A DNA stretch of 38,173 nucleotides from an uncultured Eubacteriales bacterium (GTDB lineage: Bacteria; Bacillota; Clostridia; Lachnospirales; Lachnospiraceae), in the NCBI GenBank assembly GCA_949294665.1, contig CASFID010000009.1, positions 1 through 38,173 on the forward strand, given 5' to 3'. Numbering within the stretch: the stretch's first letter is position 1; each line of letters opens with the position of its first letter. The position numbers and the translations under genes were made by a program. Under the pieces are notes generated by a model. The model made no database searches. It worked only from the letters and a program-made list of their open reading frames with translations, and had not been told where the DNA came from. Of the stretch, positions 1 through 6,598 are shown in pieces.

Positions 1-42
1 GATAATAAGGTATTATCCTCTCTCCATCTCCCGTCCGAAATG

Positions 43-51
43 TGCTACACT
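43..51 (+). promoter_or_regulatory. Possible extended -10 promoter of the recombinase gene
   Basis: TGC followed by TACACT (46-51) resembles an extended -10 element about 25 bases before the start codon. No convincing -35 hexamer is visible near the window edge. This is a weak, pattern-only call. Confidence 0.3.
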
Positions 52-75
52 ACCCAAAAAGGTGTGGAGGACAAA

Positions 76-996
76 ATGATGAGTTACAAGGAACAGGTAA
101 GAAGATATCTTGAATACTGTAAGTTCCGAAAGGAACTGGACTGGAACACGCTGAAAGCGTACAGGATAGATCTGAGACAGTTTTTTGAGTATGTCCGTGA
201 GGATATGCCGGGGAAAGAGGGCATAGAAGACTACATAACAGAATTGCACAGGAAATATAAGCAGAAGACAGTGAAGCGCAAGATCGCGTCGCTGAAAGCA
301 TTTTACAATTATCTGGAGGAGCGGGAGATTATTGAAGACAATCCGTTTAGAAAGATTAAAGTGAAATTTAAAGAAACGGTGATCCTGCCGAGGATTATCC
401 CGCGCCAAGAGATTGAAAGGCTTCTGAATTATATGTATGCGCATGAGGATAAAAGCAAGGGAAAGGCATATAAATACTGGCTTCGGGATACGGCAGTGAT
501 AGAAACTTTTTTTGCTACCGGAGCGAGAGTATATGAGGTGTCGAATATTAAAGCGGATTGTGTGGATCTGAATACCGGTCTTATCAGGATCATGGGAAAA
601 GGGGGAAAAGAACGATATGTACAGATCGCCGCACCGGAAGTCCTGGATATTTTGAAAAGATATTATGACAGTAATATAGAGGCGATCAGAAGAAGCGGTT
701 ATTTCTTTGCGAACAGTCGGGGCGGCAGGTACACGGAGCAGTCCATCCGGCTGATGTTAAAGAAATATACCAGGCTGGCAGGGATTGAACGGAATATAAC
801 GCCCCACATGTTCCGGCATTCGTTTGCAACATATCTGATAGAAGAGGGGGTTGACGTAAGCTGTGTGCAGCAGATCCTGGGGCACAGTTCCATCAGGACC
901 ACGCAGATCTATATCCATGTCGCGGCTCAGAAGCAGGCCGAGATCTTAAGAGAACTGCATCCAAGAAACCAGATGCATATTATCAGGGCTGCCTGA
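76..996 (+). CDS. Tyrosine recombinase / integrase (XerC/XerD-like)
   Basis: Site-specific DNA strand exchange by a covalent phosphotyrosine intermediate. The N-terminal SAM-like core-binding domain spans about residues 1-90 and the catalytic domain about 105-300. All catalytic residues are visible: Arg in ATGARVYEV, Lys in KGGKERY, His-x-x-Arg in HMFRHSF, and His and Tyr in LGHSSIRTTQIYIHV. The length, about 306 residues, is normal for XerC/D and phage-type integrases. GGAGG at 66-70 fits either of two adjacent ATGs (76 or 79); the upstream ATG at 40 has no ribosome binding site. The gene stands alone with its own terminator. No attachment site or phage gene lies nearby, so I cannot tell whether it resolves chromosome dimers or is a domesticated integrase. 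Confidence 0.9.
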   Translation: MMSYKEQVRRYLEYCKFRKELDWNTLKAYRIDLRQFFEYVREDMPGKEGIEDYITELHRKYKQKTVKRKIASLKAFYNYLEEREIIEDNPFRKIKVKFKETVILPRIIPRQEIERLLNYMYAHEDKSKGKAYKYWLRDTAVIETFFATGARVYEVSNIKADCVDLNTGLIRIMGKGGKERYVQIAAPEVLDILKRYYDSNIEAIRRSGYFFANSRGGRYTEQSIRLMLKKYTRLAGIERNITPHMFRHSFATYLIEEGVDVSCVQQILGHSSIRTTQIYIHVAAQKQAEILRELHPRNQMHIIRAA

Positions 997-1033
997 ATCT
1001 GAAAGTGCCAAATATATTATTATAGATGAGTGC

Positions 1034-1062
1034 AGACCGGCTTGAGTTCAGGCGGTCTTTTT
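1034..1062 (+). terminator. Rho-independent terminator after the recombinase gene
   Basis: AGACCG (1034-1039) pairs with CGGTCT (1053-1058) and is followed by a run of T to 1062. It lies 38 bases after the recombinase stop codon. Confidence 0.75.
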
Positions 1063-1100
1063 GTGATAGGTATAAGACAGCCATTCTGACAGATGCGAAA

Positions 1101-1146
1101 TATTCTTCCGATAGTGTTGCTATTCTTTCGATAATAGAGTATTCTC
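1101..1146. repeat. Short direct repeats upstream of the VanZ-like gene
   Basis: TATTCTTCCGATA (1101-1113) and TATTCTTTCGATA (1121-1133) match at 12 of 13 positions with a 20-bp offset. A partial third copy, TATTCT, begins at 1140. They lie 35-80 bp upstream of the predicted -35 of the next gene, where a helically phased regulator site would sit. No known regulator is recognised. Confidence 0.5.
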
Positions 1147-1180
1147 ATTGAAACAAGGCAAGAAAGATTATGAAAATACA

Positions 1181-1209
1181 TTTAAAGATTTGGTGAATCT
1201 TGTTATAAT
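1181..1209 (+). promoter_or_regulatory. Promoter of the VanZ-like gene
   Basis: TTTAAA (1181-1186), a 17-bp spacer and a perfect TATAAT (1204-1209), 25 bases before the start codon. This is a sigma-A type arrangement with a weak -35. Confidence 0.65.
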
Positions 1210-1233
1210 AAAGCCAGAAAAAGAGGTGATCTT

Positions 1234-1629
1234 ATGGAACAATTACTTTATTTTATCGTAGCTTTGATCGCGCGGATCCACAACTACATCATGACGTTAA
1301 ACGACAGTATAGAGACCAGTTTTACGGACAAAGAGCTCCATTTTATCGTGATCGGGCTGCTGGGCCTATTCCTTGTGTTTGTCATCTATCCGGTCTTTAA
1401 GTGGCTGGCGAATACGGGGCACACGATGGTCATCACATGGATCTATGTATTTACGGTCATTATCGTGCTGACTTTTGCCATTGAGATCGGTCAGGGAGTT
1501 ACCGGTACGGGAAATATGGAGATGGCGGATATTACTGCGGGCGTCCTTGGATTTTTGGCGGCTTTCGCGGCTTTTGCAGTGGTCCGGGGCATCTATCATC
1601 TGATCGTAAATTTTATCATGAAGAAATGA
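1234..1629 (+). CDS. Small VanZ-like integral membrane protein
   Basis: A 131-residue protein with about four hydrophobic segments (near residues 1-20, 36-55, 65-85 and 100-128). The stretch KELHFIVIGLLGL early on, and later a Glu-Ile-Gly-Gln motif followed by MADITAGVLGF, resemble the VanZ-like family pattern (K/H-x-x-HF; E-x-x-Q; D-I-x-x-N/G-x-x-G), although divergent. VanZ relatives have no settled biochemical role; VanZ itself gives low-level teicoplanin resistance. AGAGGTG (1222-1228) precedes ATG 1234. It is monocistronic with its own promoter and lies next to cell-surface genes. The family call is an inference from pattern; the membrane topology is clear. Confidence 0.7.
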   Translation: MEQLLYFIVALIARIHNYIMTLNDSIETSFTDKELHFIVIGLLGLFLVFVIYPVFKWLANTGHTMVITWIYVFTVIIVLTFAIEIGQGVTGTGNMEMADITAGVLGFLAAFAAFAVVRGIYHLIVNFIMKK

Positions 1630-1630
1630 C

Positions 1631-1794
1631 GTAACAGTTCAGCCCGCGCCATTCGTAAAACCGCACTTCGTGCTTATTGCGGCTGTCGCCGCTGTTTTAC
1701 TCATCGGCAGGCGCTCAGCGCATCTGCCGCTCAGTCGCCGGGGATTTATGCAGGCATAAATCCGTCTCCTGATGTCAGATGGCTGAACTGTTAC
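1631..1794. repeat. 164-bp palindromic cloverleaf-like element (copy A)
   Basis: Perfect 14-bp terminal inverted repeats (1631-1644 and 1781-1794; GTAACAGTTCAGCC and its complement) enclose several further stems: GTAAAAC (1655-1661)/GTTTTAC (1694-1700), GCAC/GTGC (1663-1666/1670-1673), GCGGC/GCCGC (1679-1683/1688-1692), CGGCAG (1705-1710)/CTGCCG (1724-1729) with GCGCT/AGCGC inside, and a perfect 10-bp stem 1742-1751/1754-1763. A second diverged copy lies at 22691-22779. It contains no credible ORF. It looks like a non-coding MITE or REP-type dispersed element or a structured RNA. It fills most of the gap between the VanZ-like gene and the sugar transferase promoter. Confidence 0.85.
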
Positions 1795-1825
1795 AAAATG
1801 ACCGCTGTCCAAGTTTTATTTAGCC

Positions 1826-1854
1826 TTGCAATAATATGTCGATTCGTATATAAT
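1826..1854 (+). promoter_or_regulatory. Promoter of the sugar transferase gene
   Basis: TTGCAA (1826-1831), a 17-bp spacer and TATAAT (1849-1854), 49 bases before the start codon and just downstream of the palindromic element. Confidence 0.7.
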
Positions 1855-1903
1855 GTTACAGGTATATTACTAAAATGTTATTAATTGTTGCGGTGGTAGG
1901 TAA

Positions 1904-3298
1904 ATGAAGAAGCATTTACACAAATTTGAATCGACGCTATGGCTTGTGATAAAAGCTTTGCTGTACCTCTCCCTGCTCACAACGTTTATTGTTGTCCAGG
2001 GAGAGGAAAATATTGGTCTGCGCAGGCTGTCCCGTACGATGGGTATCACGGTATTTACCTTTGTGATCGTGGGGCTGCTGCTTCTGAGTGTATATGGAAC
2101 ATATGATGTCGGACGCAGGAAGAGTAAGCCCATCATATATTCCATGTCTCTTGCCGTCATCTGTACAGATGTGATCACTTATTTTCAGGTAATGATCATG
2201 AGGGCAAACACGAACGTCCATGAATTTAAACTGCGCGGCGTCGAGCTGCTGTTTATTACGATCGCTGTACAGATCATCATCATCATCGTATTTACTTACG
2301 GGGGAAATGCCCTGTTCTTTCTGATCCATGAACCGGAAAAGTGCTGTGTGATCACATCCTGTCAGGAGAGTCTGGATGTGATCGCCTATGCGATCGGGCG
2401 CTTCAAAAAACAGTATCGGATCGCCTCTGTGGTAGATTACCGCAGCGATAATATCGAGCTGCGCATCCGGGAGGCAGAGACGGTATTTATCTATGACGTG
2501 CCGCCGGAACGCAGACTTTTGATCATGCGTCTCTGCTACAAATACAAGGTCAACGTATATTTCAATCCTTATCTGGAAGATATCATGGAAGTGAACGCCA
2601 AGCACTATGTGCTGGATGACGTCTATCTGTTTAACAAAAATATTAAATCTCTGACGATGGAACAGCGCATTGTGAAACGGCTTCTGGATATCGGGCTTTC
2701 GCTTTTTCTGGGCATTGTCAGTTCGCCCCTGTGGCTGGCCGGAGCTCTGGCGGTAAAGCTGTATGACGGCGGACACGTGCTGTTCAAACAGGAGAGGGCG
2801 ACGATCCACGGCCGACGGTTCTATGTGTACAAACTGAGGACGATGAAAGAAAATGTGGAAAATTATTCTGCCAAAAAGGACGACGACCGCATCACGAAGC
2901 CGGGGAGATTTTTAAGACGCACGAGGATAGACGAACTTCCGCAGCTTCTGAACGTGCTTAAAGGCGATATGACATTTGTAGGACCGCGTCCTGAGATGAT
3001 CAAAAATGTCAAAAGCTACACGCAGGAACTGCCGGAATTCAGATACCGTCTGAGAGTCAAGGCAGGGCTGACGGGTTACGCCCAGATTGCCGGAAAATAT
3101 AATACCACTCCCAGGGACAAACTGATCATGGATATGATGTACATCGAACAGTTCAGCATCCTTCGGGATATCCAGCTTATCCTTCAGACAGCCGTTGTAT
3201 TTTTCAGGTCGGACAGCACAGAGGCATTTGGCAAAAAGAAGAAGACCGGATACAAATTCGTGCCGGCGGAAGACGAACCGCGTCAGTGCGGCGAGTAA
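1904..3298 (+). CDS. Polyprenyl-phosphate sugar-1-phosphate transferase (WbaP/WcaJ-like)
   Basis: Initiating glycosyltransferase: it moves a sugar-1-phosphate from a nucleotide sugar to undecaprenyl phosphate, starting a surface polysaccharide. The N-terminal part (about residues 1-135) has four membrane segments, followed by a soluble Rossmann-like region to about 240. The C-terminal catalytic domain of the bacterial sugar transferase family (PF02397) begins near residue 250, with KRLLDIGLSL, KLRTM, the basic RFLRRTRIDELPQLLNVL and the signature FVGPRPEM. The length of 464 residues is typical of the full polytopic form. No other polysaccharide genes follow, so the substrate is unknown. The neighbouring LCP gene suggests the product is finally attached to the cell wall (inference). 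Confidence 0.9.
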   Translation: MKKHLHKFESTLWLVIKALLYLSLLTTFIVVQGEENIGLRRLSRTMGITVFTFVIVGLLLLSVYGTYDVGRRKSKPIIYSMSLAVICTDVITYFQVMIMRANTNVHEFKLRGVELLFITIAVQIIIIIVFTYGGNALFFLIHEPEKCCVITSCQESLDVIAYAIGRFKKQYRIASVVDYRSDNIELRIREAETVFIYDVPPERRLLIMRLCYKYKVNVYFNPYLEDIMEVNAKHYVLDDVYLFNKNIKSLTMEQRIVKRLLDIGLSLFLGIVSSPLWLAGALAVKLYDGGHVLFKQERATIHGRRFYVYKLRTMKENVENYSAKKDDDRITKPGRFLRRTRIDELPQLLNVLKGDMTFVGPRPEMIKNVKSYTQELPEFRYRLRVKAGLTGYAQIAGKYNTTPRDKLIMDMMYIEQFSILRDIQLILQTAVVFFRSDSTEAFGKKKKTGYKFVPAEDEPRQCGE

Positions 3299-3330
3299 GC
3301 GGCGGTAAGGGCGGACTGTGACGAAGGAGA

Positions 3331-3373
3331 AAGAGTCGAAGTGATTTCCCATATTTCGACTCTTGAATCTTTT
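3331..3373 (+). terminator. Terminator after the sugar transferase gene
   Basis: A perfect 10-bp stem AAGAGTCGAA (3331-3340)/TTCGACTCTT (3355-3364) with a 14-base loop, followed by a T-rich stretch. The tail is not a pure T run. It overlaps the -35 of the next promoter. Confidence 0.6.
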
Positions 3374-3391
3374 ATAAGTATATTGTAATAT
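3363..3391 (+). promoter_or_regulatory. Promoter of the LCP gene
   Basis: TTGAAT (3363-3368), 17-bp spacer, TAATAT (3386-3391), 37 bases before the start codon. The -35 lies on the 3' edge of the preceding terminator. Confidence 0.55.
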
Positions 3392-3428
3392 GTAAACCGT
3401 AAGAAAATCTGTCGTACAGGAGACCATC

Positions 3429-4985
3429 ATGTCAAAAAACGTAAGAAGACGCGGACTCAGACGCGCCCGCGGTAAAAGAGGAAACTGGTTCACGAAGATG
3501 AAGATGTGGCAGCGTGTCATGCTGTGCGCTGCCACGTTTGTGATCTGTCTGATCTTCGGGGCTGCCACGTATGTCTACGCCCAGTGGAACAAGATCGACA
3601 CGCAGGAGATCAAAGCCGATGATCTGATCATAAATGAAGAGGTAAAGAAGAACAGTGAGGTTGATCTCGGCGACGGATATACAAATATAGCGCTTTTTGG
3701 CGTGGATTCAAGGGACGGGAATCTCGGCAAGGGAAACCGTACAGACTGCATCATCGTCGCCAGTCTGAATAACGAGACAAAAGAGGTAAAAATGGTCTCT
3801 GTTTACCGTGATACACTTCTGGATCTCTCTGAGGGAACTTACCAGAAATGCAACGCTGCATACAGCTACGGCGGCCCGATCATGGCGATCAATATGCTCA
3901 ACATGAACCTGGACCTTGATATTGAAGATTATGTGACGGTTGACTTTGGCGCGATTGCCGACGCGATCGATCTGCTCGGCGGTGTGGAGATCGACGTTCA
4001 GGAGGAAGAGGTTCGCTACATCAACAAATATATCCCCGAGACCGCACGGTCGGCAGGAAAGGAGGCAAATCTCCTGCAGGGGGCGGGAACGCAGCTTTTG
4101 GACGGCACCCAGGCGACGACATATGCCCGCATCCGTTCCACAGCCGGCGGAGATTTTACCCGCACGGAACGGCAGAGGCTCGTGATCGAGAAAATGTTTG
4201 AGAAAGCGCTGCAGGCAGACATCGGAACGATCAACGATATCATCAATGCGGTATTTCCTCAGGTTTCAACAAGCTTTACCCTCCAGGAGATCCTCGGATA
4301 TGCGGCAGCGTACAGCGAATACAAGCTGGGAGATAATATGGGATTTCCCATCGACAAATCAACGGATACTCTTTCTGGACTCGGCAGCATCGTAATACCG
4401 GAGGATCTGGCGTCGAATGTGACAAAGCTCCATGAGTTCCTGTTCGGCACGAAAGACTATAACCCGTCGTCAACAGTGCAGACGGTGACGGCAAATATCA
4501 AAAGCAGGGTGGGCTCAGCGGGAGCATCATCTTCCTCAGAGTCCGGGAGCGGCTACAGCAGTGGAAGCGGATATAGCTCCGGAAGCGGATACAGCTCCGG
4601 AAGCGGAGGCGATTCCTATGGCAGCAACGGAAGTGGATCCGGCGGCTACAGCGGCGGATATAGTCAGGACAGCGGATATGACGCCACGCCTTACAGCGGC
4701 GGGGGAACAGGATACGGCGGTACGGGCAGTGATGACGGAACCGGCGGAAGCTCCGGCACAGGAAATGGAACAGGAATCGGAACAGAAAGCGGCGCCGGAG
4801 GAAGTGCGGACAGCAGCGGCACATCCGGTACGGGAAGCGGTTCGGCATCAGGAGGAGACTCTTCGTCAGGGAGCGGAACAGGCGGAAACCTGGGAGGCGC
4901 GGAGAGTACCGGCGGTACAGGCGAGAGCGGCACCGGAGGAAGTACTGTCGGCGACGCGTATAACAGCGGGGCCGCAGTGGAATAG
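3429..4985 (+). CDS. LytR-CpsA-Psr (LCP) family protein with Gly/Ser-rich tail
   Basis: LCP enzymes transfer lipid-linked glycopolymers such as teichoic acids or capsule to peptidoglycan outside the membrane. A basic cytoplasmic N-terminus (about 1-30) precedes one membrane segment (about 32-52). The LCP domain follows (about 75-260), with ALFGVDSR, the conserved Arg in VSVYRDT, NAAYSYGG, and a QLLDGTQATTYARIR block followed by the basic DFTRTERQR. From about residue 355 to 518 the protein is low-complexity Gly/Ser/Thr, including three 18-bp DNA repeats at 4545-4598. Family members are usually 300-400 residues; the tail explains the extra length and could span the wall. AGGAG (3418-3422) precedes the ATG. 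The stop codon abuts the ribosome binding site of the next gene, so the two are probably co-transcribed. Confidence 0.93.
   Translation: MSKNVRRRGLRRARGKRGNWFTKMKMWQRVMLCAATFVICLIFGAATYVYAQWNKIDTQEIKADDLIINEEVKKNSEVDLGDGYTNIALFGVDSRDGNLGKGNRTDCIIVASLNNETKEVKMVSVYRDTLLDLSEGTYQKCNAAYSYGGPIMAINMLNMNLDLDIEDYVTVDFGAIADAIDLLGGVEIDVQEEEVRYINKYIPETARSAGKEANLLQGAGTQLLDGTQATTYARIRSTAGGDFTRTERQRLVIEKMFEKALQADIGTINDIINAVFPQVSTSFTLQEILGYAAAYSEYKLGDNMGFPIDKSTDTLSGLGSIVIPEDLASNVTKLHEFLFGTKDYNPSSTVQTVTANIKSRVGSAGASSSSESGSGYSSGSGYSSGSGYSSGSGGDSYGSNGSGSGGYSGGYSQDSGYDATPYSGGGTGYGGTGSDDGTGGSSGTGNGTGIGTESGAGGSADSSGTSGTGSGSASGGDSSSGSGTGGNLGGAESTGGTGESGTGGSTVGDAYNSGAAVE
4545..4598 (+). repeat. 18-bp tandem repeats in the LCP tail
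   Basis: Three near-identical 18-base units (4545-4562, 4563-4580, 4581-4598) encode GSGYSS and continue partly into a fourth. They sit inside the Gly/Ser-rich tail and are in frame, so copy number change would not shift the reading frame. Confidence 0.7.
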
Positions 4986-4996
4986 GAGGTAAACAA

Positions 4997-6439
4997 ATGA
5001 AAATTTTTAAGAGACTGGCTGGAGTGATCCTTGCTGTAAGTCTGATGGTGCCGATGATCGGAACTGTCGCGTTTGCAGCGGAAGGTGTGCTGATGTACAC
5101 TGATCCTTCCACAAAAGTAGGAGAAAATGTAGATATCGATCTGGTAGTACAGAGCAGCAGCGGCGAGACGGTCGGCGACGTGCAGGTAAATATGACCTAT
5201 GATCCGTCGACGCTTGAGTTTGTCAGCGGAGATGGCTTTACGGCCGACGGATCGGGCGCATTGACATATCAGGGAACAGGAGACAGTGCGGAACTTCGCA
5301 AGACGGTAACTTTCCGTGCGCTGCAGACAGGGGAGGCGAAACTTACCGTAGACAGCACGACCGCGTCCCTTGCGTCAGGGGAGACGCTTGAACTGCAGCA
5401 GGGTTCTTCCACTGTGACGATCGAGGCGGCGGACGACGGCACGACCTCAGTAGAGCCTCAGGGAACGGCTGAGGCGTCTGACACTGCCGGAGAGACAACG
5501 GATATCAGTGTGACGGTAAACGGCGTCGAGTATTTTTTCTCCGAGGCGTTTACCAGCAATGATATTCCTGCCGGATTTACTCAGACGACGCTGACGTTCA
5601 ATGGGGGCGAGAGGCAGTTTGTTGCCAATGAAGCCGGAGTCACGCTTGGCTATCTTGTGGACGCTTCCGGTGCGGGAAGTTTCTTCCTGTACAATGAAGA
5701 GGACGCTACATTCTCGCCATTTGTACAGTTAAGTATCTCGGATACAACGAGCATCGTACCGCTTAGCGCAACAGATTCCGTCAGTCTGCCGGATACTTAC
5801 CAGCAGGTGGAACTGACGGTCCAGGAGCAGCAGTACCCGGCGTGGTCCGATCCGATGGCGCCGAGATATTATGTGATCTACGCGCTGAACACCCGCACGG
5901 GAGAGAATGCACTGTACCAGTACGATACGGACGACGGCACTTATCAGTATTTTATAGCGCCCGCCGAGGAGGAAGAGACGTCCTCCGGGCTGCCTATCCC
6001 GGGTAAGATCGGTGAGATGATCAATAACCATCTCCTGATCGTTATGATCCTGATCGGGATCATAGGACTGATCCTTTTCATCCTGATGATCGTTTTTGCC
6101 GTCAAGCTTGTGCATCGGAACCAGGAACTGGATGATCTTTATGATGAGTACGACATTCCTTTTGATGATGAAGAAGAGGATACCGGCAAGAAAGACAGGA
6201 AGTCCGGAAAGAAAGAGCCTGTTCTGACAGACGATGACGAGTATGATGATGACTATGACGATGAGTACGATGATGAATACGACGACGAATACGACGACGA
6301 GTATGACGATGAGTACGATGACGAGTATGACGATGACTATGACAGCAGACAGGCAACGACAAAGGTAAAGAAAAAGGGTAGGAAACAGAAGAGTGATCCT
6401 GACGAGGACGACTACGATATCAATTTTATAGACATTTAA
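4997..6439 (+). CDS. Cohesin-like domain membrane protein with Asp/Glu/Tyr repeat tail
   Basis: A signal peptide spans about residues 1-28 (ending FAA). Residues about 30-146 look like a cohesin-type beta-sandwich (VGENVDIDLVV, VQVNMTYDPSTLEFVSGDG, a closing VTIEA). An extracellular region of unrecognised fold follows to about 325. A membrane segment near 345-370 (LLIVMILIGIIGLILFILM) and a cytoplasmic tail complete it. The tail carries nine DDEY/DDDY repeats (DNA 6233-6340), then a Lys-rich stretch and an acidic end. AGGAGGT at 4984-4990 overlaps the LCP stop and gives ATG 4997. Cohesins bind dockerins in cellulosomes, but no dockerin is in the window, so adhesion or scaffolding is only a guess. 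The intracellular acidic tail is unusual. Confidence 0.75.
   Translation: MKIFKRLAGVILAVSLMVPMIGTVAFAAEGVLMYTDPSTKVGENVDIDLVVQSSSGETVGDVQVNMTYDPSTLEFVSGDGFTADGSGALTYQGTGDSAELRKTVTFRALQTGEAKLTVDSTTASLASGETLELQQGSSTVTIEAADDGTTSVEPQGTAEASDTAGETTDISVTVNGVEYFFSEAFTSNDIPAGFTQTTLTFNGGERQFVANEAGVTLGYLVDASGAGSFFLYNEEDATFSPFVQLSISDTTSIVPLSATDSVSLPDTYQQVELTVQEQQYPAWSDPMAPRYYVIYALNTRTGENALYQYDTDDGTYQYFIAPAEEEETSSGLPIPGKIGEMINNHLLIVMILIGIIGLILFILMIVFAVKLVHRNQELDDLYDEYDIPFDDEEEDTGKKDRKSGKKEPVLTDDDEYDDDYDDEYDDEYDDEYDDEYDDEYDDEYDDDYDSRQATTKVKKKGRKQKSDPDEDDYDINFIDI
6233..6340 (+). repeat. Nine 12-bp tandem repeats encoding DDEY/DDDY
   Basis: Nine in-frame units of the form GAY GAY GAN TAY. Synonymous third positions vary between units, although units 1 and 8, and units 3 and 7, are identical. 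The variation suggests that the protein sequence is maintained rather than being a very recent slippage array. Confidence 0.9.
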
Positions 6440-6444
6440 TGTCA

Positions 6445-6509
6445 GGAGCGGCAGAACGTTTCCGAAGTGTGTCAGAACACTGCGAGATTCGCGCTGCCGT
6501 TCCTTTTTT
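6445..6509 (+). terminator. Terminator after the cohesin-like gene
   Basis: GGAGCGGCAG (6445-6454) pairs with CTGCCGTTCC (6494-6503) with one G-T wobble. An inner hairpin AGTGT/ACACT (6466-6470/6477-6481) lies in the loop, and six Ts follow (6504-6509). Confidence 0.85.
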
Positions 6510-6516
6510 GCGTTTA

Positions 6517-6582
6517 TTGACAGATTGAACACAAATTTATCACAATCACAGGCTATGATGTAAACATGTGGAGAACATGTGG
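6517..6582 (+). promoter_or_regulatory. Upstream region of the HtrA gene: perfect -35 and ACATGTGG direct repeats
   Basis: A perfect TTGACA (6517-6522) is present but only a poor -10 (CACAAT, 6541-6546, 18-bp spacer) follows it. A better -10-like TATGAT (6554-6559) has no well-spaced -35. ACATGTGG occurs twice (6564-6571 and 6575-6582), 11 bp apart, so a regulator may bind one face of the DNA. Confidence 0.4.
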
Positions 6583-6598
6583 GAAAGCAGGTATTGTT

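Noticed and set aside
76-996. Genomic island or prophage marked by the tyrosine recombinase
   Set aside because: No phage, conjugation or attachment-site signals nearby, and the tRNA gene is 8 kb away without a duplicated 3' end that I could see.
1937-2809. 290-residue minus-strand ORF within the sugar transferase gene
   Set aside because: Antisense shadow: His/Gln/Asp-rich composition and no start signals.
4561-4992. 143-residue ORF in another plus frame inside the LCP tail
   Set aside because: It is a shadow of the GC-rich Gly/Ser repeat region; Ala/Glu-rich composition with no domain and no ribosome binding site.
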